DNA of 64,000 nucleotides from Capronia americana. Taxonomy: Eukaryota; Ascomycota; Eurotiomycetes; Chaetothyriales; Herpotrichiellaceae. The stretch covers positions 868,001-932,000 of the forward strand of contig JADWQD010000015.1 of assembly GCA_016110215.1 (NCBI GenBank). Direction: 5' to 3'. Under the pieces are notes generated by a model. That model was given only the letters and a program-made list of their open reading frames with translations, ran no database searches and had not been told where the DNA came from. Below, in pieces: positions 23,078 through 34,400 of this stretch. The translations under genes and the position numbers were made by a program. Each line of letters opens with the position of its first letter. Within the stretch, counting starts at the first letter, position 1.

Positions 23078-25046
23078 TTAATGCCCATTCGCGACTCCCT
23101 TGGCGTCCAGATCCTCGCGATAATACGGCCTGGGCACGTTATCGTAGTACGGCACGACGATCCAATCCTTGTTGTCCGTCTTGCCGACCATGCCCTTCGT
23201 GACGTCGGTGACGGGGTCGCGACTGACGAGGACGTTGATCAGCGCCGGGCCCGGCGCGCTCGCCATGTCACGCACGGTGGCCTCGACGTTGTGCAGGGAC
23301 CCCTTGGCGAGGACGCCGCGGTTGTTGAAGCCCTGCGCGACGACGTCGTAGCGGCACGACTCGGACAGCTTGACGGCCGGGCGGCCCTCGTCGGCGGTGT
23401 CGTACATGAGATCCTGGCCCGCGACCGACATGCCCCAGTAGTTGTTGTTGAAGACGATGGTGAGCACGTTGAGCGCGTGCCGCGCGTACGTATCCAGTTC
23501 CTGGATGTGAAAGCCCGCGGAGCCGTCGCCGTGGATGTTGACGACGAGCTTGTCCGGGCACGCGAGCGCCGCGCCCAGCGAGTATCCCCATCCGTTGCCG
23601 AGGAAGCCGAGGTAGCCCGTCGAGACGATCGCCGTGGCCGGGCGGGCCAGCTCGAGCAGCGACGACGCCCACACGCCGCACTCGCCGCCGTCGATGATGA
23701 TGATGGCGTCGCGTGGCAGCGTCGTCATGATCGCTTGCATCGCCAGGTGTGGGTGGAGCCGGCCGTCGGGGCGAACGGGTTCGTCGGCCGCGTACTTCGA
23801 GGGCAGCGTCTTGACCGTCTGGATGTCCGCGAGCCAGGCGTCGTGGGAGGGTATAACGGAAGAAGAAGAACCGGCCGGTTCGGTCGGTCGGTCGAGCCGC
23901 TCGAGCAGCGCGGCGATGAACTTGCCCGCGTCCGACACGATGCCCAGGTCCACGGCGTGGGATTTGCCGATCTCGGCGCCGTCGAGGTCGACCTGCACGA
24001 GCGTGCACCCGCTGTTGGGGATGATGGCGCCGGATCGCCCGCCCAGGAGGAACCCCGTGCGCGCGCCGAGCAGGAGCACAAAGTCCGGTTGCTGTTTCTG
24101 GATGAAGGGCAGGTAGGCGAGGAGGCTGGCGTTGCCGCCTCGGAGCGGGCTGTCGAACGGGATGGCTGGGCTGTACTTTTGCGAGAAGAACACCGGGGTG
24201 TGCGTCGCCTGGGCGAGTTGCAGGAGCGGACTCGTCGCCGGTGAGTCGCGGTTGGTGGTCCTCGCGGCACCGGTGCCGGTGATAATGGCCGGGCGACTCG
24301 CCGCCTTCCATAGCGAGATCAGTTCGTCCAGAGCAGCGGGATCCGGGCCGGGGGACACGGCAGTCTGCTTCATGACGCTCCCGAACGAGAGGGCACTCAT
24401 CCTCGGCGGATGGAAGAGCACGTCGATCGGGAAATCGAGGACGACGGGGCCCGGAATGCCAGACGCGGCCGTCTTGTACGCGTAGCTGACGAGACGGGGG
24501 ATTTCCTCCACGTTGGTCACGCGATGGGCGAATTTGGTGATCGGTCTGGCCAGCACGACTTGGTCGTGGAAGCCTTGGAGGCTGTTTGTCTCGGCGTCGC
24601 GGAGGGGCGGCGACGATGTCACCATGAGGATTGGGGAGCGGTCCGCAAAGGCTGTGGCGAGGCCGGGTAGCGCGTTGCAGAACCTACGCACGAGGGGTGT
24701 TATTAGTTGATTATCGCATTGGATTGGACGCTGCTCTTGCTGTGGAGGTGGTGGAGGAGGCGGTGGAGGAAGACACGTACCCGCTGTTCGCCGTGACGAA
24801 GCAACATCCTACCTTTCCGGACAGTTTCGCGTACGCTTCTGCCGCCTGGACGGCGGGCGCTTCATGCCGGGTGTCGATGAGTCTGATGCCAGCCAACGCA
24901 CAGCCGATGAGGAAGGCATCTAGATGGCCTCCGTGAAGACCGAATGAGACGTCGACGCCGAGTTGGGCCAGGCTTTGAGCAACCAGGTCACCGCCCAGAA
25001 ACTCGCGCTTCTTGGGGATTTTCCATTTCAGCTCGTGGTCGGCCAT
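23078..25046 (-). CDS. Thiamine diphosphate-dependent enzyme, acetolactate-synthase/lyase type
   Basis: ThDP-dependent enzyme of the acetolactate synthase, 2-hydroxyacyl-CoA lyase and oxalyl-CoA decarboxylase superfamily, with 623 residues. Exons are 25046-24781 and 24683-23078. The 97-base intron has donor GTACGT, branch CAACTAATAAC and acceptor GCGTAG. The N-terminal domain has the proton-relay glutamate in RHEAPAVQAAEAYA (Glu62). A central domain follows. The C-terminal ThDP/Mg motif starts with GDGSAGFHIQELDTYARHAL near residue 471 and ends at FNNNYWG. There is no mitochondrial presequence, so it is unlikely to be the biosynthetic Ilv2 acetolactate synthase. No ER or peroxisomal signal is obvious. 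The 23.1-24.6 kb part is much richer in GC than its neighbours, with long accidental frames on the other strand. The substrate cannot be told from sequence. A divergent GST-like gene lies 633 bases away. Confidence 0.82.
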
Positions 25047-25679
25047 TTGTGGAAGTCGGCGGTGAGTCGAAGATGTCCTTTTATATCTGCTGGAAAAGCT
25101 GAGCCCACTATTGGTATTTCGAAGATGGTACCGAGTATGCTTCGATGATCCGGCGATCGGCTAGATGCAACTTTCTCAGGGCGCTCGAGAGTCCTGATTA
25201 TATATCCCCTTTACGGAGTCTGCGAGACGAAAGGACTAGTACTTACCTTCCCAGCCATTACCCATATAACTTACAGTAGCACGAGTCATTGTGTTTGGCC
25301 GAGTCGAGTCAACTCCGCGAGCACAAGCATTGTCCGGTGTGTGGGCACTGGAAGGAATGATTGCGGGGTTTGGGCACTTGGACAGGCCAAACCGACTGAC
25401 TCGTCCTGGACTGACTGGCGATCCGCGCTGGTGCTGACCACTCAGAGTAGTTGACCATGGATCCGAGGTTCGTTCTCTGGCAACGCGAGAGATGCAGGAC
25501 GCAGGGACCGAGGACATAATGCGGGGGAGGGATGTGCAGGACTTGTAACCAAAATCAGACTTCCACGGGTATTGGACGCAAAACGGGTTCGAGAAAGCTG
25601 AGAGCCGTGGAGCACGAGGCACATTCCATTCCTGTTCGTCTCCCTGACCACGGCAGAAGTCTGGAAGATCCAAACCATA
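25047..25679. promoter_or_regulatory. Divergent promoter region between ThDP-enzyme and GST-like genes
   Basis: The 633 bases between two diverging start codons hold both promoters. No reliable binding site was assigned. Confidence 0.5.
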
Positions 25680-26681
25680 ATGCCGCCATTGATCATCCTC
25701 TTCACCTACGACATCTCCGTCTTTGGACGGAAGACGGACTGGGTGTTGAATCTCAAGGGGCTGGAGTACTTCCGATGCATCGTTCTGAACCGCCTCCCTC
25801 GCCCGGTGCTGCAGCAGCTTGTCATCCAGTACAGGCGAATCCCCATCCTGGCCATTGGTCGCGATATATACTGCGACACCAGGCTCATCATCGACAAGCT
25901 TGAAGAACTGTTTCCCGAGAACCGAATCGGGAGCAGAAGTCCCTTTGAGAAGGGTCTGGAGCACCTGTTCGAAACCTGGCTGGTTGATGGAGGACCGTTC
26001 TGGCGCACGTCAGGTCTCATTCCCCCAACGGCCGAAGTAATGCACGACAAGGAATGGCTGCAAGACCGGGCAAACATGACGGGTCGAAGTTTCGACCTTG
26101 AGACGCTCAAGCAGGGCAGGCCTGAGAGCCTGGCACACGTGCGCATGTACTTCAACCAGATGGAGAACGAACTGTTAGCCGACGGACGAGAATATCTTCT
26201 GGCCACCTCGGAACCCACGTTAGCAGACATCCACGCCATCTGGACGTTCGACTGGGCTCTCCAGGAAAAGGGCCACATGTTCGAGTACCTGGAGAAGGAG
26301 GTCATCAGCGAACAGCAGTTCCCCAAGACGTTCGCATATGTCCACCGTTTCCGCAACGCAATGGCGACGAAGCAAGCAAAGAATGGCACGCCGGGGGAGT
26401 TATCCGCCGCGAATGCCGTAGACCGAATCCTAGTTTCGGACTTCTTCGAGCCCGAGGGCACGATCGACCCGAGAGATCCTCTGAAGCTGCAAAAGGGGCA
26501 GTGGGTGGAGATCTGGCCGGTCGAGTCTGGATTTACCCACCATGACAAGGGTCAACTGGTTTCGATTGGGGTGAAGGAAGTCGTGATTTCGACCAGACCA
26601 AACGTCGGCGACGGAAGACTGAGGTTGCACTTTCCGAGGGTGAATTTCCGGATCAAGCCGGTGGAGGCGTCCAAATTGTAG
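25680..26681 (+). CDS. Glutathione S-transferase-like protein
   Basis: Single-exon protein of 333 residues starting MPPLIILFTYDISVFGRKTD. Residues 5-85 have the thioredoxin-like layout of GST N-terminal domains. The segment RRIPILAIGRDIYCDTRLII matches the cis-Pro loop and the glutathione gamma-glutamyl-binding turn. A helical region at about 90-230 has the GST C-terminal N-capping-like sequence TSEPTLADIHAIWTFDW. About 100 further residues with no recognised fold follow, so the protein is longer than a usual GST (about 220). The usual catalytic Tyr/Ser/Cys position is not certain (Tyr10 or Ser13 are candidates). Detoxification or a metabolite-conjugation role is inference; a non-catalytic GST fold is also possible. 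Confidence 0.75.
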   Translation: MPPLIILFTYDISVFGRKTDWVLNLKGLEYFRCIVLNRLPRPVLQQLVIQYRRIPILAIGRDIYCDTRLIIDKLEELFPENRIGSRSPFEKGLEHLFETWLVDGGPFWRTSGLIPPTAEVMHDKEWLQDRANMTGRSFDLETLKQGRPESLAHVRMYFNQMENELLADGREYLLATSEPTLADIHAIWTFDWALQEKGHMFEYLEKEVISEQQFPKTFAYVHRFRNAMATKQAKNGTPGELSAANAVDRILVSDFFEPEGTIDPRDPLKLQKGQWVEIWPVESGFTHHDKGQLVSIGVKEVVISTRPNVGDGRLRLHFPRVNFRIKPVEASKL

Positions 26682-26870
26682 TAATGAAAGCTCTATTTCG
26701 GAAGGTTGTCTCATTTGCAGTATCAGTATCAGTATCAAATCAGGGATGTTCTGCGGCAATGGGATTAATTTTGTGGCCGCAAAGCTTGGTGTCACCCAGC
26801 TGTTGACTCCTTAGTATACAGCGAAATCCAGCTTCATGTTGGTACAGAGTCGTTTCTGATGATCAAGATA
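26682..26870. terminator. Probable shared 3' region of convergent GST-like and dehydrogenase genes
   Basis: Only 189 bases separate the stop codons of two converging genes. AT-rich words and a (CAGTAT)n run at 26720-26737 are present. Polyadenylation signals must overlap here; the exact sites cannot be read. Confidence 0.4.
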
Positions 26871-28186
26871 TCACCATGTCGTGTAGCCACCGTCGATGAC
26901 AAGCTGTAGAGAAATGTCAGTGAGCTGCCGTCGACCGAAGTGGTCGCACCACGGATAATACTCACATTGGAGCCAGTCATGAACGAACTCGCATCGCTCA
27001 AACAAAACAACGCTGCGCCTCTGTATTCTGCGGGCTCTGAAATACGACCAAGCTTGGAGGCGTTCGTAAGTCACATTGCCTGCAAGAGGGGGCTGTAACC
27101 GAGAACTTACCACGTTCTCCTTCTCCCAGAGCTCCTTCAGCTTAGGGTCGTCCTCGAAGTTCTTCTTCACCATCGGTGTCATGATGTTTCCTGAGAGGAG
27201 TTAAGCGTAAGAACTTGCGCAAAAGCACACAATCTCTCAGAGTCATGGACGTACCTGGACAAAGTGCATTGACCCTAATAGGCTTTCCATCCACGATCTG
27301 TCCCCATTCCATTGCTAGAGATCTGGCCAACTGGCAGACGGCGGCCTTGGAAGAGTTGTAGACGGACGAAGTAAAGCCCTTGTTTGCGACCATCCCACTC
27401 ATCGAGGCAACGAGCAAGATTGATCCGCTGCATTTATGCTTGATCATCTGTCGGGCACAGCTCACGGCCGAGCAGTAAACACCCTTGTAGTTGATGTTCA
27501 TCATCTCCTCGACCTTCTCGGGCGTGGTTTCTAGCGCGGGGGCGACGTGCTGGACGCCGGCCGCGGCGATCAAGCCATCAAGCCGGCCATGCCTCGTGGC
27601 GATCTCCTCAATGACGCGATCTAGATTACCCGCTTCGCGCACATCGACCTTGTCGTACTTGAGTGAGCCTCCATACTTGGGACCTAGACGTTGCTGGACG
27701 GTGAAGAACTCCTCGTCCGGCTCTGGGAGCCGATCGAGACAATATACTATTCGTGCAAACGAATGTCAACGATGGACGGGTTCAACGGTACGGGGACGAC
27801 CTCGTGCGCAACACACCTTGTCCTCCAGCTTCGATCAGAGCTTCGGCTAATACCAAGCCCAGACCGCGCGCACCACCGGTCACGACAAAAACCTTGCCCT
27901 CGAGATCGAACTCACGGAAGCGGAACGGCGTCCGTTCGGGATCTGGAAGTTTTTCTTTGATGGATGGAGCCTCGGCGCCGCTGTCTCTGACAGCCTCCTT
28001 GGGCGTGGCATGCCCGGCGCCCGCACTCGCAGGCATGGTGCTGGAGAACGGCCGATTGTGACGCTGTTGGTAGACCAGTGGTGTTGGAGCACGGCGAGAA
28101 CTGCTGCAGTACCTTGATATTGAACCTGCGCGGGTTATGTAGTTGCGAGCCAAGATCGACCGAACTCGTAAAGACACGGGAGGCAT
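26871..28186 (-). CDS. Short-chain dehydrogenase/reductase, D-arabinitol/mannitol dehydrogenase type, with N-terminal presequence
   Basis: NAD(P)-dependent oxidoreductase of 353 residues. Exons: 28186-27817, 27746-27255, 27190-27111, 27052-26966 and 26903-26871; introns are 70, 64, 58 and 62 bases. Intron 3 ends in CCAAG rather than CAG, because an in-frame stop rules out the earlier CAG sites. The Rossmann motif is TGGARGLG. The catalytic Tyr-Lys pair is in VYNSSKAAV, and the segment RVNALCPGNIMTPMV follows. The end, LVIDGGYTTW, is typical of SDRs. The ending and the GRISEPAEYRGAALF segment recall sugar-alcohol dehydrogenases of fungi. About 80 residues precede the Rossmann fold. The first 50 are rich in Arg/Ser with no acidic residues, suggesting mitochondrial import. 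If translation instead starts at the Met near residue 51, the enzyme would be cytosolic. Confidence 0.85.
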
Positions 28187-28931
28187 GTTTGCACACGCGC
28201 CAGACAGGATGGTGTAAATAGGACAGCGAACAGATCACAGGACAGCAAACAGAAAATTCTTGGGTGCCTTGGGACGAGGATCGTCCCGGATCAGCATATC
28301 CATGGCTTATATGGGTAAGAGGTCCAGAAGGCTGAGGAAGGCCACCACCACCAGGACTTTTGCGACCAGCATAGACGAAGGTGACGTTAGAAGAACACAA
28401 AAGGCGGGGTCCTGCCAACTCGCACACGCGGCAAGCCCCATTCTTGTGTCCCAGATGAAGTCCAGATGCCCATTCGATTTGCTGTCGACAAGAAATCTTC
28501 CTCCACCCCTATCTAAGTGCCATCGACGACGGTAAGAGATGTGGTTCCTGTTGACGTACCTGGTGATTCGCAAGGGATTGTAAGTCCGCGCCGGTACATG
28601 TAGTTTGAGAGGATTCCGATGTTTCGCCAGGCACTGCCAAGGGCCACTGAGGCTGATCGGTTGGCGGGAGTCTTCGGCACTGCTGACCGGGCTGCCAATC
28701 GGAGGGGGTTTCGGGGGGGTCTGCCACGCCACGGGCAGTTTCCCGAACCAAGGCTCGACGAAGTGCAACATTGCGTAAGGCGGATGAAATAACCCTCTGG
28801 TGCTCGCTTGATCCAGACTGACGTGAGAACCTGACGACCGACCGACCGACCGCTCTGGCTTATCGCGATCTTGCAGATCTACAAACGCTAGATTTGTTAC
28901 GAGACACTGGGTACTTGGATCGCCGGTGACA
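28187..28931. other. Spacer between dehydrogenase and ceramidase genes
   Basis: About 745 bases between same-strand genes. It contains a short GACC tetramer run at about 28834-28852. No gene is supported. Confidence 0.5.
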
Positions 28932-29830
28932 TCAAGGTGCTTGCTGCTCTTTAGTCAGCACCTTGGTGACTCGGATGCAATATCCAGCTCCGACAGCTGT
29001 CAGGATATGCCACCATCCATGCAACTCCAGTAGAAACCCAAGGGGGATCCCCAACGACTTCCTGGCGTCGCGGAGGGCGCCGCAGTACGCCGAATCCAAC
29101 ACCCACACCACGAAACCCATGACGAAACAGATGCCGCCAACGCGGAATTCGCTGGTCCAGTACCGCCTGACGTCCCCCTTGAAGCGGGTTCGAATGAGAT
29201 ACAGCACTCTCGGCCAGATGGCCGTGACCAAGGCAATAAAGGTCACGTTGTGCAGCCACAGCTGATGCAGTGCGTAGTGGTAGGCGCTGATAATCGCAAG
29301 CGCGATCGTCAAGGTCGAGCCGAAGGCCCATTTGGCGGGCCGTGACCATCCAAGCGTGTACAGTTCGTACACCAGCGCCGCACAGACCCAGAACATGGAC
29401 AGGTCGTCGCAGACTTGGGTCTCATATTTCAGCGTGAGATGGAACAGGAGAGACGTGACACCGACGAAGAAGAGCGCCAGGTTGCTCGGCTGGGTGAGCA
29501 GGTTCTGTCCTGGGAGCAGAGTGCGAAACGCCCAGTAGACTGAGGTTCGCAGGTTAGTTCACAAGTTGAAAGCTGCAGGACTGTGACTCGTTCCAGAGGA
29601 GGAGGGGGCGCACCGTATGCCAGGTTGGTGAAGCTGTTCACGAACTCGCCAACATAGAGCGTAACCGAGTAGTCTTCTTCACAAAAGCTGATGGGCGTCT
29701 GATTAGCAGACTGCCGGCTTGACTGCAATCTGAGCACGGTAGGAGTTACTCACTTGGCTACAGACGTCGGGGGTCCCCAGTATCCCAAGTGCGCCTTTGG
29801 ATCGCCACCGAAATTGCGTTCCAGACCCAT
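28932..29830 (-). CDS. Alkaline ceramidase (YPC1/YDC1 family)
   Basis: Membrane amidase that releases the sphingoid base from (phyto)ceramide in the ER/Golgi. It has 252 residues in three exons, 29830-29754, 29687-29614 and 29539-28932; introns are 66 and 74 bases. For the first intron I used the second of two nearby AG sites, giving TSVANFCEEDY. This keeps the frame and matches the family's CEExY motif; the earlier AG shifts the frame. Conserved features: WGPPTS near the start; EFVNSFTNLAY; HLTLKYETQVCDDLSM, with the metal/catalytic Asp and His; AYHYALHQLWLH; and ELHGWWHILTAVGAGY near the end. The protein has about seven hydrophobic segments. It is somewhat shorter than yeast Ypc1 (316), mainly at the C-terminus. 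Confidence 0.9.
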
Positions 29831-30249
29831 GATGAGGAAGCGAGCGACGAATTCTTTGTTGATGGTTCCGAGTTCGCGTGTCCAGTCTCCAAGCAAAACA
29901 CGTAGCAGCGAGCACGGTCTAGAAAACAAGCTGAAAGGGAGTCTTTTTCCACTCTTTAATAGACAGCAACGAGCTAGGCAGAACAGTTCCTCTTTAACAA
30001 CGCCAGGTAACCAGAATAATAATGGAAGACGAAGCTTCACTGCCGGGAGGAGATTAGCCGAGAGGTACTTCCGCGTACCCCCGTATGCCCCCCGTACCTC
30101 GTATGTCGCAGCTGTACGACGAGGGCCCCACAACCGCGCCAGCTTCACATTCCAGAGGTGCATCAGATATCCTGTTGCGCAAGCTGAGTGACGACGCTAT
30201 GTACAGGGAAATAGTAGTGCGCTTCCTTAACTTATCGACCCAGTTCGTC
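29831..30249. other. Spacer between ceramidase and P450 genes
   Basis: About 420 bases holding the ceramidase promoter and the P450 3' flank; nothing else is seen. Confidence 0.5.
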
Positions 30250-32032
30250 TCACTTGAGCATGACCCGCAAGCCCTTTGACTCGACCGCCGGAAACGGGGA
30301 GAAATAATCATGCTCAATCTCAATATCCTTCCTTGTCGTCTCGAATAGCTCGGCATCAAACTGGTGGAAGAAGGCCGCAATGGTGAGATACAGATTCATG
30401 ATTGCCAGCTCTTTGCCTATACAGCTCCTCCCTCCTCGGCCAAAGGGCACAAAATACTTTTCCAGCCTCTTCAATTCGTCCCCTTCGACCAGCCAACGTT
30501 CGGGCTTGTACGTCAGCGGTTCGGGGTACACTGGCTCGAAGGTGTGGTTGCTTCGGATCGCCATGCTGATGACGGTACCCGGGGGAAGAAGGTAGGAGCC
30601 GTAGGTGTACGCCTGTCGGTGATTTACCCTTGCAAGTCGGCCGGAGACGCTGCACGCGATGCGAAGACCTTCGTTGATGACAGCTGTGAGATACGGCAGG
30701 CGCTGCAGCGTGTTGTAGTCGGCCAAGGGGTCTTCTGAGCCTTTGGATGCGTTGACTACTTGAGCTAGTTCTTCTTTGAGCCGTCGCAGTTTGTCGGGGT
30801 TGGCTAGGACATGGAAAGTGATGGTTTCGAGGGCGTTTCCGGTTGTTTCGCTGCCAGCGCCAACAAGTGTTCGAGCTTCTTGCGTTATTCGGTCGACGGT
30901 CTTTTCGCTCTCCGGAATGGCATCTGAATTGATGATTCCGTCGAGCACGGATTTGTCGCTTCGTTTTTCGGCGTGCACGGCCTCGGCCGCTTGTCGCGCC
31001 AAATCCTGTCGATTGTCAGCCTGTCGATGGATGGGCCGCAACGTGTACCTACCGTCTGAAAATCGAAAGCCAGCACGGCCCCTTCTGTTGAGGTCGCAGC
31101 GACTGCCCATCTTGGCATCCGCATGAATATCTATTGTTCCCGGTAGGTTAGAATCGGTTTGGCACGACGTTCGAGGCCGTTTTCCGCCGTGAAAAATAAC
31201 CTAGCTCTTTGGGGACCAGACGAACTCACCGGAATAATGATTGGGATGTGACGATGCCAGGCGGCAATATGTGAAATGACACGTGCCTGGCGGTTGTAGT
31301 CGTCGGCAAAGTCAATCGAGTCCAGCAAATTGAAGGCCTTCGGCATGCAACTACACGCAGTGAGTCTGGTGCCCTCCACAGCGTCAAACTTGCAATGACC
31401 TACTAATTGGTGACAGAGTCGGCGGCGAGACATCGAAACGCGTTGGAGAGATTGACCGGCTTGCCCTCCTCGCGCATCGATCGCAACCGTTGGCATAGCT
31501 TGGAGACCTTCTCTCTCGAGGATGACTCGAGGTTCGAGATGGCCGAGGTCGCAAAGAAGCGACTCATGGCCTTTCGCCTGGCTCGATGAAGGTCGACATT
31601 GGCGGTCCCGAATCCAGCATCCTTGGAGCCAACAAATGCATAGTACCAGCCATCCTTGTCGAGGCGGCTGGTCACGTTATAGAATTCGTCAAAGAAATCC
31701 GGGTCGTGAATATGGACCTCATTAGGTCCTATGCGCACAATGGGTCCTACCAAGTGTGCTGATGAGCATGGGGGTGGCTTGTGAGAGAAGGCAAGAACTT
31801 CAGTCTCCGACTCACCGTACTGCTTATGTAGCTCTTCGATCTTGAAGACGAATTTGCCGCCTCGAATGCAATCGTAGTAGAAATCATAAAGGCGCGAGAT
31901 CGCGGCAAGTTTGGGTCCAGGGATTTTCGAAAGAGGGTGGAAGAACAAGCGGTACAGGATCAGGCATGCAAGGCCACCAGAGCTTGCCAGCGCCAATAAG
32001 GCGGCCAGCTTGAGGTATGAATCGAATGCCAT
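30250..32032 (-). CDS. Cytochrome P450 monooxygenase
   Basis: ER-bound haem monooxygenase of 504 residues. Exons: 32032-31816, 31746-31404, 31350-31230, 31130-31053 and 31005-30250; introns are 69, 53, 99 and 47 bases. The 69-base first intron is a multiple of three with no stop, so unspliced reading gives a false 23-residue insertion. The N-terminal anchor is hydrophobic (LAALLALASSGGLACLILY) and is followed by the Pro-rich hinge PLSKIPGPKLAAISRLYDFY. The I-helix has AGSETT at 303-308. The K-helix ExxR is EGLR (365-368), and PERW follows. The haem loop is FGRGGRSCIGKELA with Cys448. The layout fits fungal secondary-metabolism P450s of the CLAN-CYP58/CYP68-like kind, but I cannot give a family. 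It is divergent from the methyltransferase gene at 33137. Confidence 0.93.
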
Positions 32033-33136
32033 CTGCGCGTCTGAAAGCAGATCAATCAAGGGAGAAGAATGCAGATGTGATGATTCCAGAGTGTTACGAC
32101 TTACGCACATGGGTCTTTCACTTATCCTACACCTGTGGTCTCTGCATGAAGCCAACTGCCTATCTGCGACGACAGCGGCGGGGATGTCTTTAGCGTTTGT
32201 CGCGAAGGCATGCTGGCGACTGCTCGTTTACAGCCAGGGGCAATCGTATCTTGCGAATCAGGGTCGCATTGATTCTCATCCATCCTGCAGCACCAAAGTG
32301 GGCAATGGACACGCTTGGAAATTCTGTGGACTTACTTAGTACAGTACCAGTCCTCGGCGTAGGCGTGCCACCCGCTCCTGCTGGGGATGCCTGGGATGCC
32401 TAGAAGCGGGGTCCAGCTACTTGCAGCATCTACGTAGGTACTGTACGTCCCGCCGTCTCCTTTCTCCTTTGAGACTCATGCCCCGTACTGAGTACTTGTT
32501 CGCTGCGGTGATGCCTTTCATGCTGCATCGCCGAAATGCATCTGATTGTCCACTCAGCATTGCAGGTGAGAGTTACAGGTGCGCAAGTGGCCAACCTTAG
32601 GACGAACACCATGTGCCTGTAGAGCGCTAAATCCTGCGGTCCTTTGGCTAGTTAGGCGCTGCCATGTCGCCGTGTGGCCGCCCACCAATCCCGCGTGCTG
32701 CCAGCCCGTGAACCCCGGGCGGTGCCGCCTACGATCCTTGCTAGGCTACACCACAACGTGCCTGTGATGCCCAATGCCCGGCGGTGGCTTCGGCTGATTA
32801 TGCTTACAATCCAATGCGCAAACTCTGCTGCCACCCGTTCCCGTCAAACGCGAGTCTTGCCAACAGCTTTCCATTCGTCTTCCATTTATTTCTTGCGTCG
32901 CATCACTGCACGAACACCCTCATCACCATGTCTTTCGGTGGAGAACGGTCATGCGGGTGGCCGAGGTGGTGCGCACATCGAACATGGACTGTCAACACCA
33001 AACAAATCCTCAACAGCTCCTTCTGATCCCACACACCCCGACTGCCCTTAAGCGCTTCCTTCTTCCCAAGTCACCAAGAAGGACCGGATCCAGCAGCATG
33101 ATTCTGGATGCTCGCGGGTTGTAGCATACGCGCGCA
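32033..33136. promoter_or_regulatory. Divergent promoter region between P450 and methyltransferase genes
   Basis: About 1.1 kb between two diverging start codons, holding both promoters and leaders. No gene is seen, and no specific binding site was assigned. Confidence 0.5.
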
Positions 33137-34400
33137 ATGGCCGACGACCGCGATGTCGACTCTGCTTATGCGGAAAGCATTGGAGACTACTCGGAGTCGA
33201 CGTCGGTAGCTTCCAGCGTGTTTGACCATCAATACGAGAATGGCCGCCGTTACCACTCTTACAAAGCGGGTCAATATTTCGCCCCGAACGATGAACAAGA
33301 GCAGGAAAGACTGGACCTGTTGCATCACGTGCAGTCCATGGTTTTGGGTGGAGAGCTGTACCGAGCGCCCATCGAAGAACCTCAACGAGTCCTTGACGTT
33401 GGCACTGGAACCGGCATATGGTAAGTTCGGTCTGACGGTGGGATGCCAGCGGCTTATTGAGAACCAGGGCCATTCAGATAGCCGATATCTTTCCGATGGC
33501 GGACGTTATTGCAACTGACCTCTCTCCCATTCAGCCGACCTGGGTTCCACCGAATCTACAGTTCATGATCGATGACTGTGAGGCAGACTGGACTTTTGTG
33601 CGCACTTTTGACTATATTCGTCTCGGGCATCTGGTAAGTCGGACGACGAGTTTCGACTCCTCCTGAAATGACATGCCAGACATTCGCTGATATGAATCGC
33701 TCACAGGGCGGCAGTATAGCCGACTGGAGAAAGCTGTTTCGGCAGTGTATGGACAATCTCAAACCGGGGGGATGGGTCGAAGTGATGGACTTTGAGGGTA
33801 AGCGGGTCCCGATGCTATAGTGAGAGAGGCAAGACACTGACGACCCGGAACATGCAGCCTGGGGCAGCACAGACGACGACAGCCTGCCTGAAGATTCTTC
33901 CTGGCACACAGTACGGCAACCCGACCTTGCGGAAATGGACCATAGCTGATCCTCTCTAGTGGCAGACGGAGCTCAGCAATGCGGCAGAGAAGTTCGGCCG
34001 GATAATGAACATCAGCCCCCAAGTCAAGGGAATGGTTGACGAAGCAGGTTTTCAAAATGTCGAACATGTGATTTACAAGGTGAGTGTTATTCTTCATGGG
34101 AACGGTACTTCGATCAACTCATACAAGTGTATCCTGTAGGTGCCGCTCTCGACCTGGCCCAAGGAAAAGCATCTGAAAGATCTCGGCTCGTATATGAGTC
34201 TGCTTATGACTGAAGCGATGCAAGCTTACAGCCTCGCGCTCTTCACTCGCGTGTTAGGCTGGGACCCCGCCGAGGTCGAGGTTCTTCTGGCTGGGGCGAG
34301 GAAGGATCTACATAACCCCAACTACCACTTGTATACGCGTCTGCATGTCGTCTATGGGAGGAAACCGCCCTCACGGGAGGGGTCTATAGCGGGCGGATAA
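33137..34400 (+). CDS. SAM-dependent methyltransferase, LaeA-like
   Basis: Class I methyltransferase of 324 residues. Exons: 33137-33420, 33468-33633, 33707-33797, 33858-33910, 33960-34079 and 34140-34400; introns are 47, 73, 60, 49 and 60 bases. The SAM-binding motif I is VLDVGTGTGIWAI, split by intron 1. Motif II is DVIATDLSPIQPTWVPPNLQ, and the DDCEADWTF segment follows. The post-motif region is LKPGGWVEVMDFE. These features, with ENGRRYHSYKAGQY at the N-terminus, match the broad fungal group around LaeA and Velvet-interacting methyltransferases, many members of which sit in secondary-metabolite clusters. True LaeA is a nuclear global regulator with a longer N-terminus. This one more likely methylates a small molecule or is a local paralogue; the substrate is unknown. 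Confidence 0.88.

Noticed and set aside
23081..24244. 387-codon frame on the + strand across the ThDP enzyme gene
   Set aside because: It is the shadow of a GC-rich minus-strand gene. It is made of Arg/Val/Asp/Gly repeats, with no domain, and the minus-strand frame carries clear ThDP motifs.
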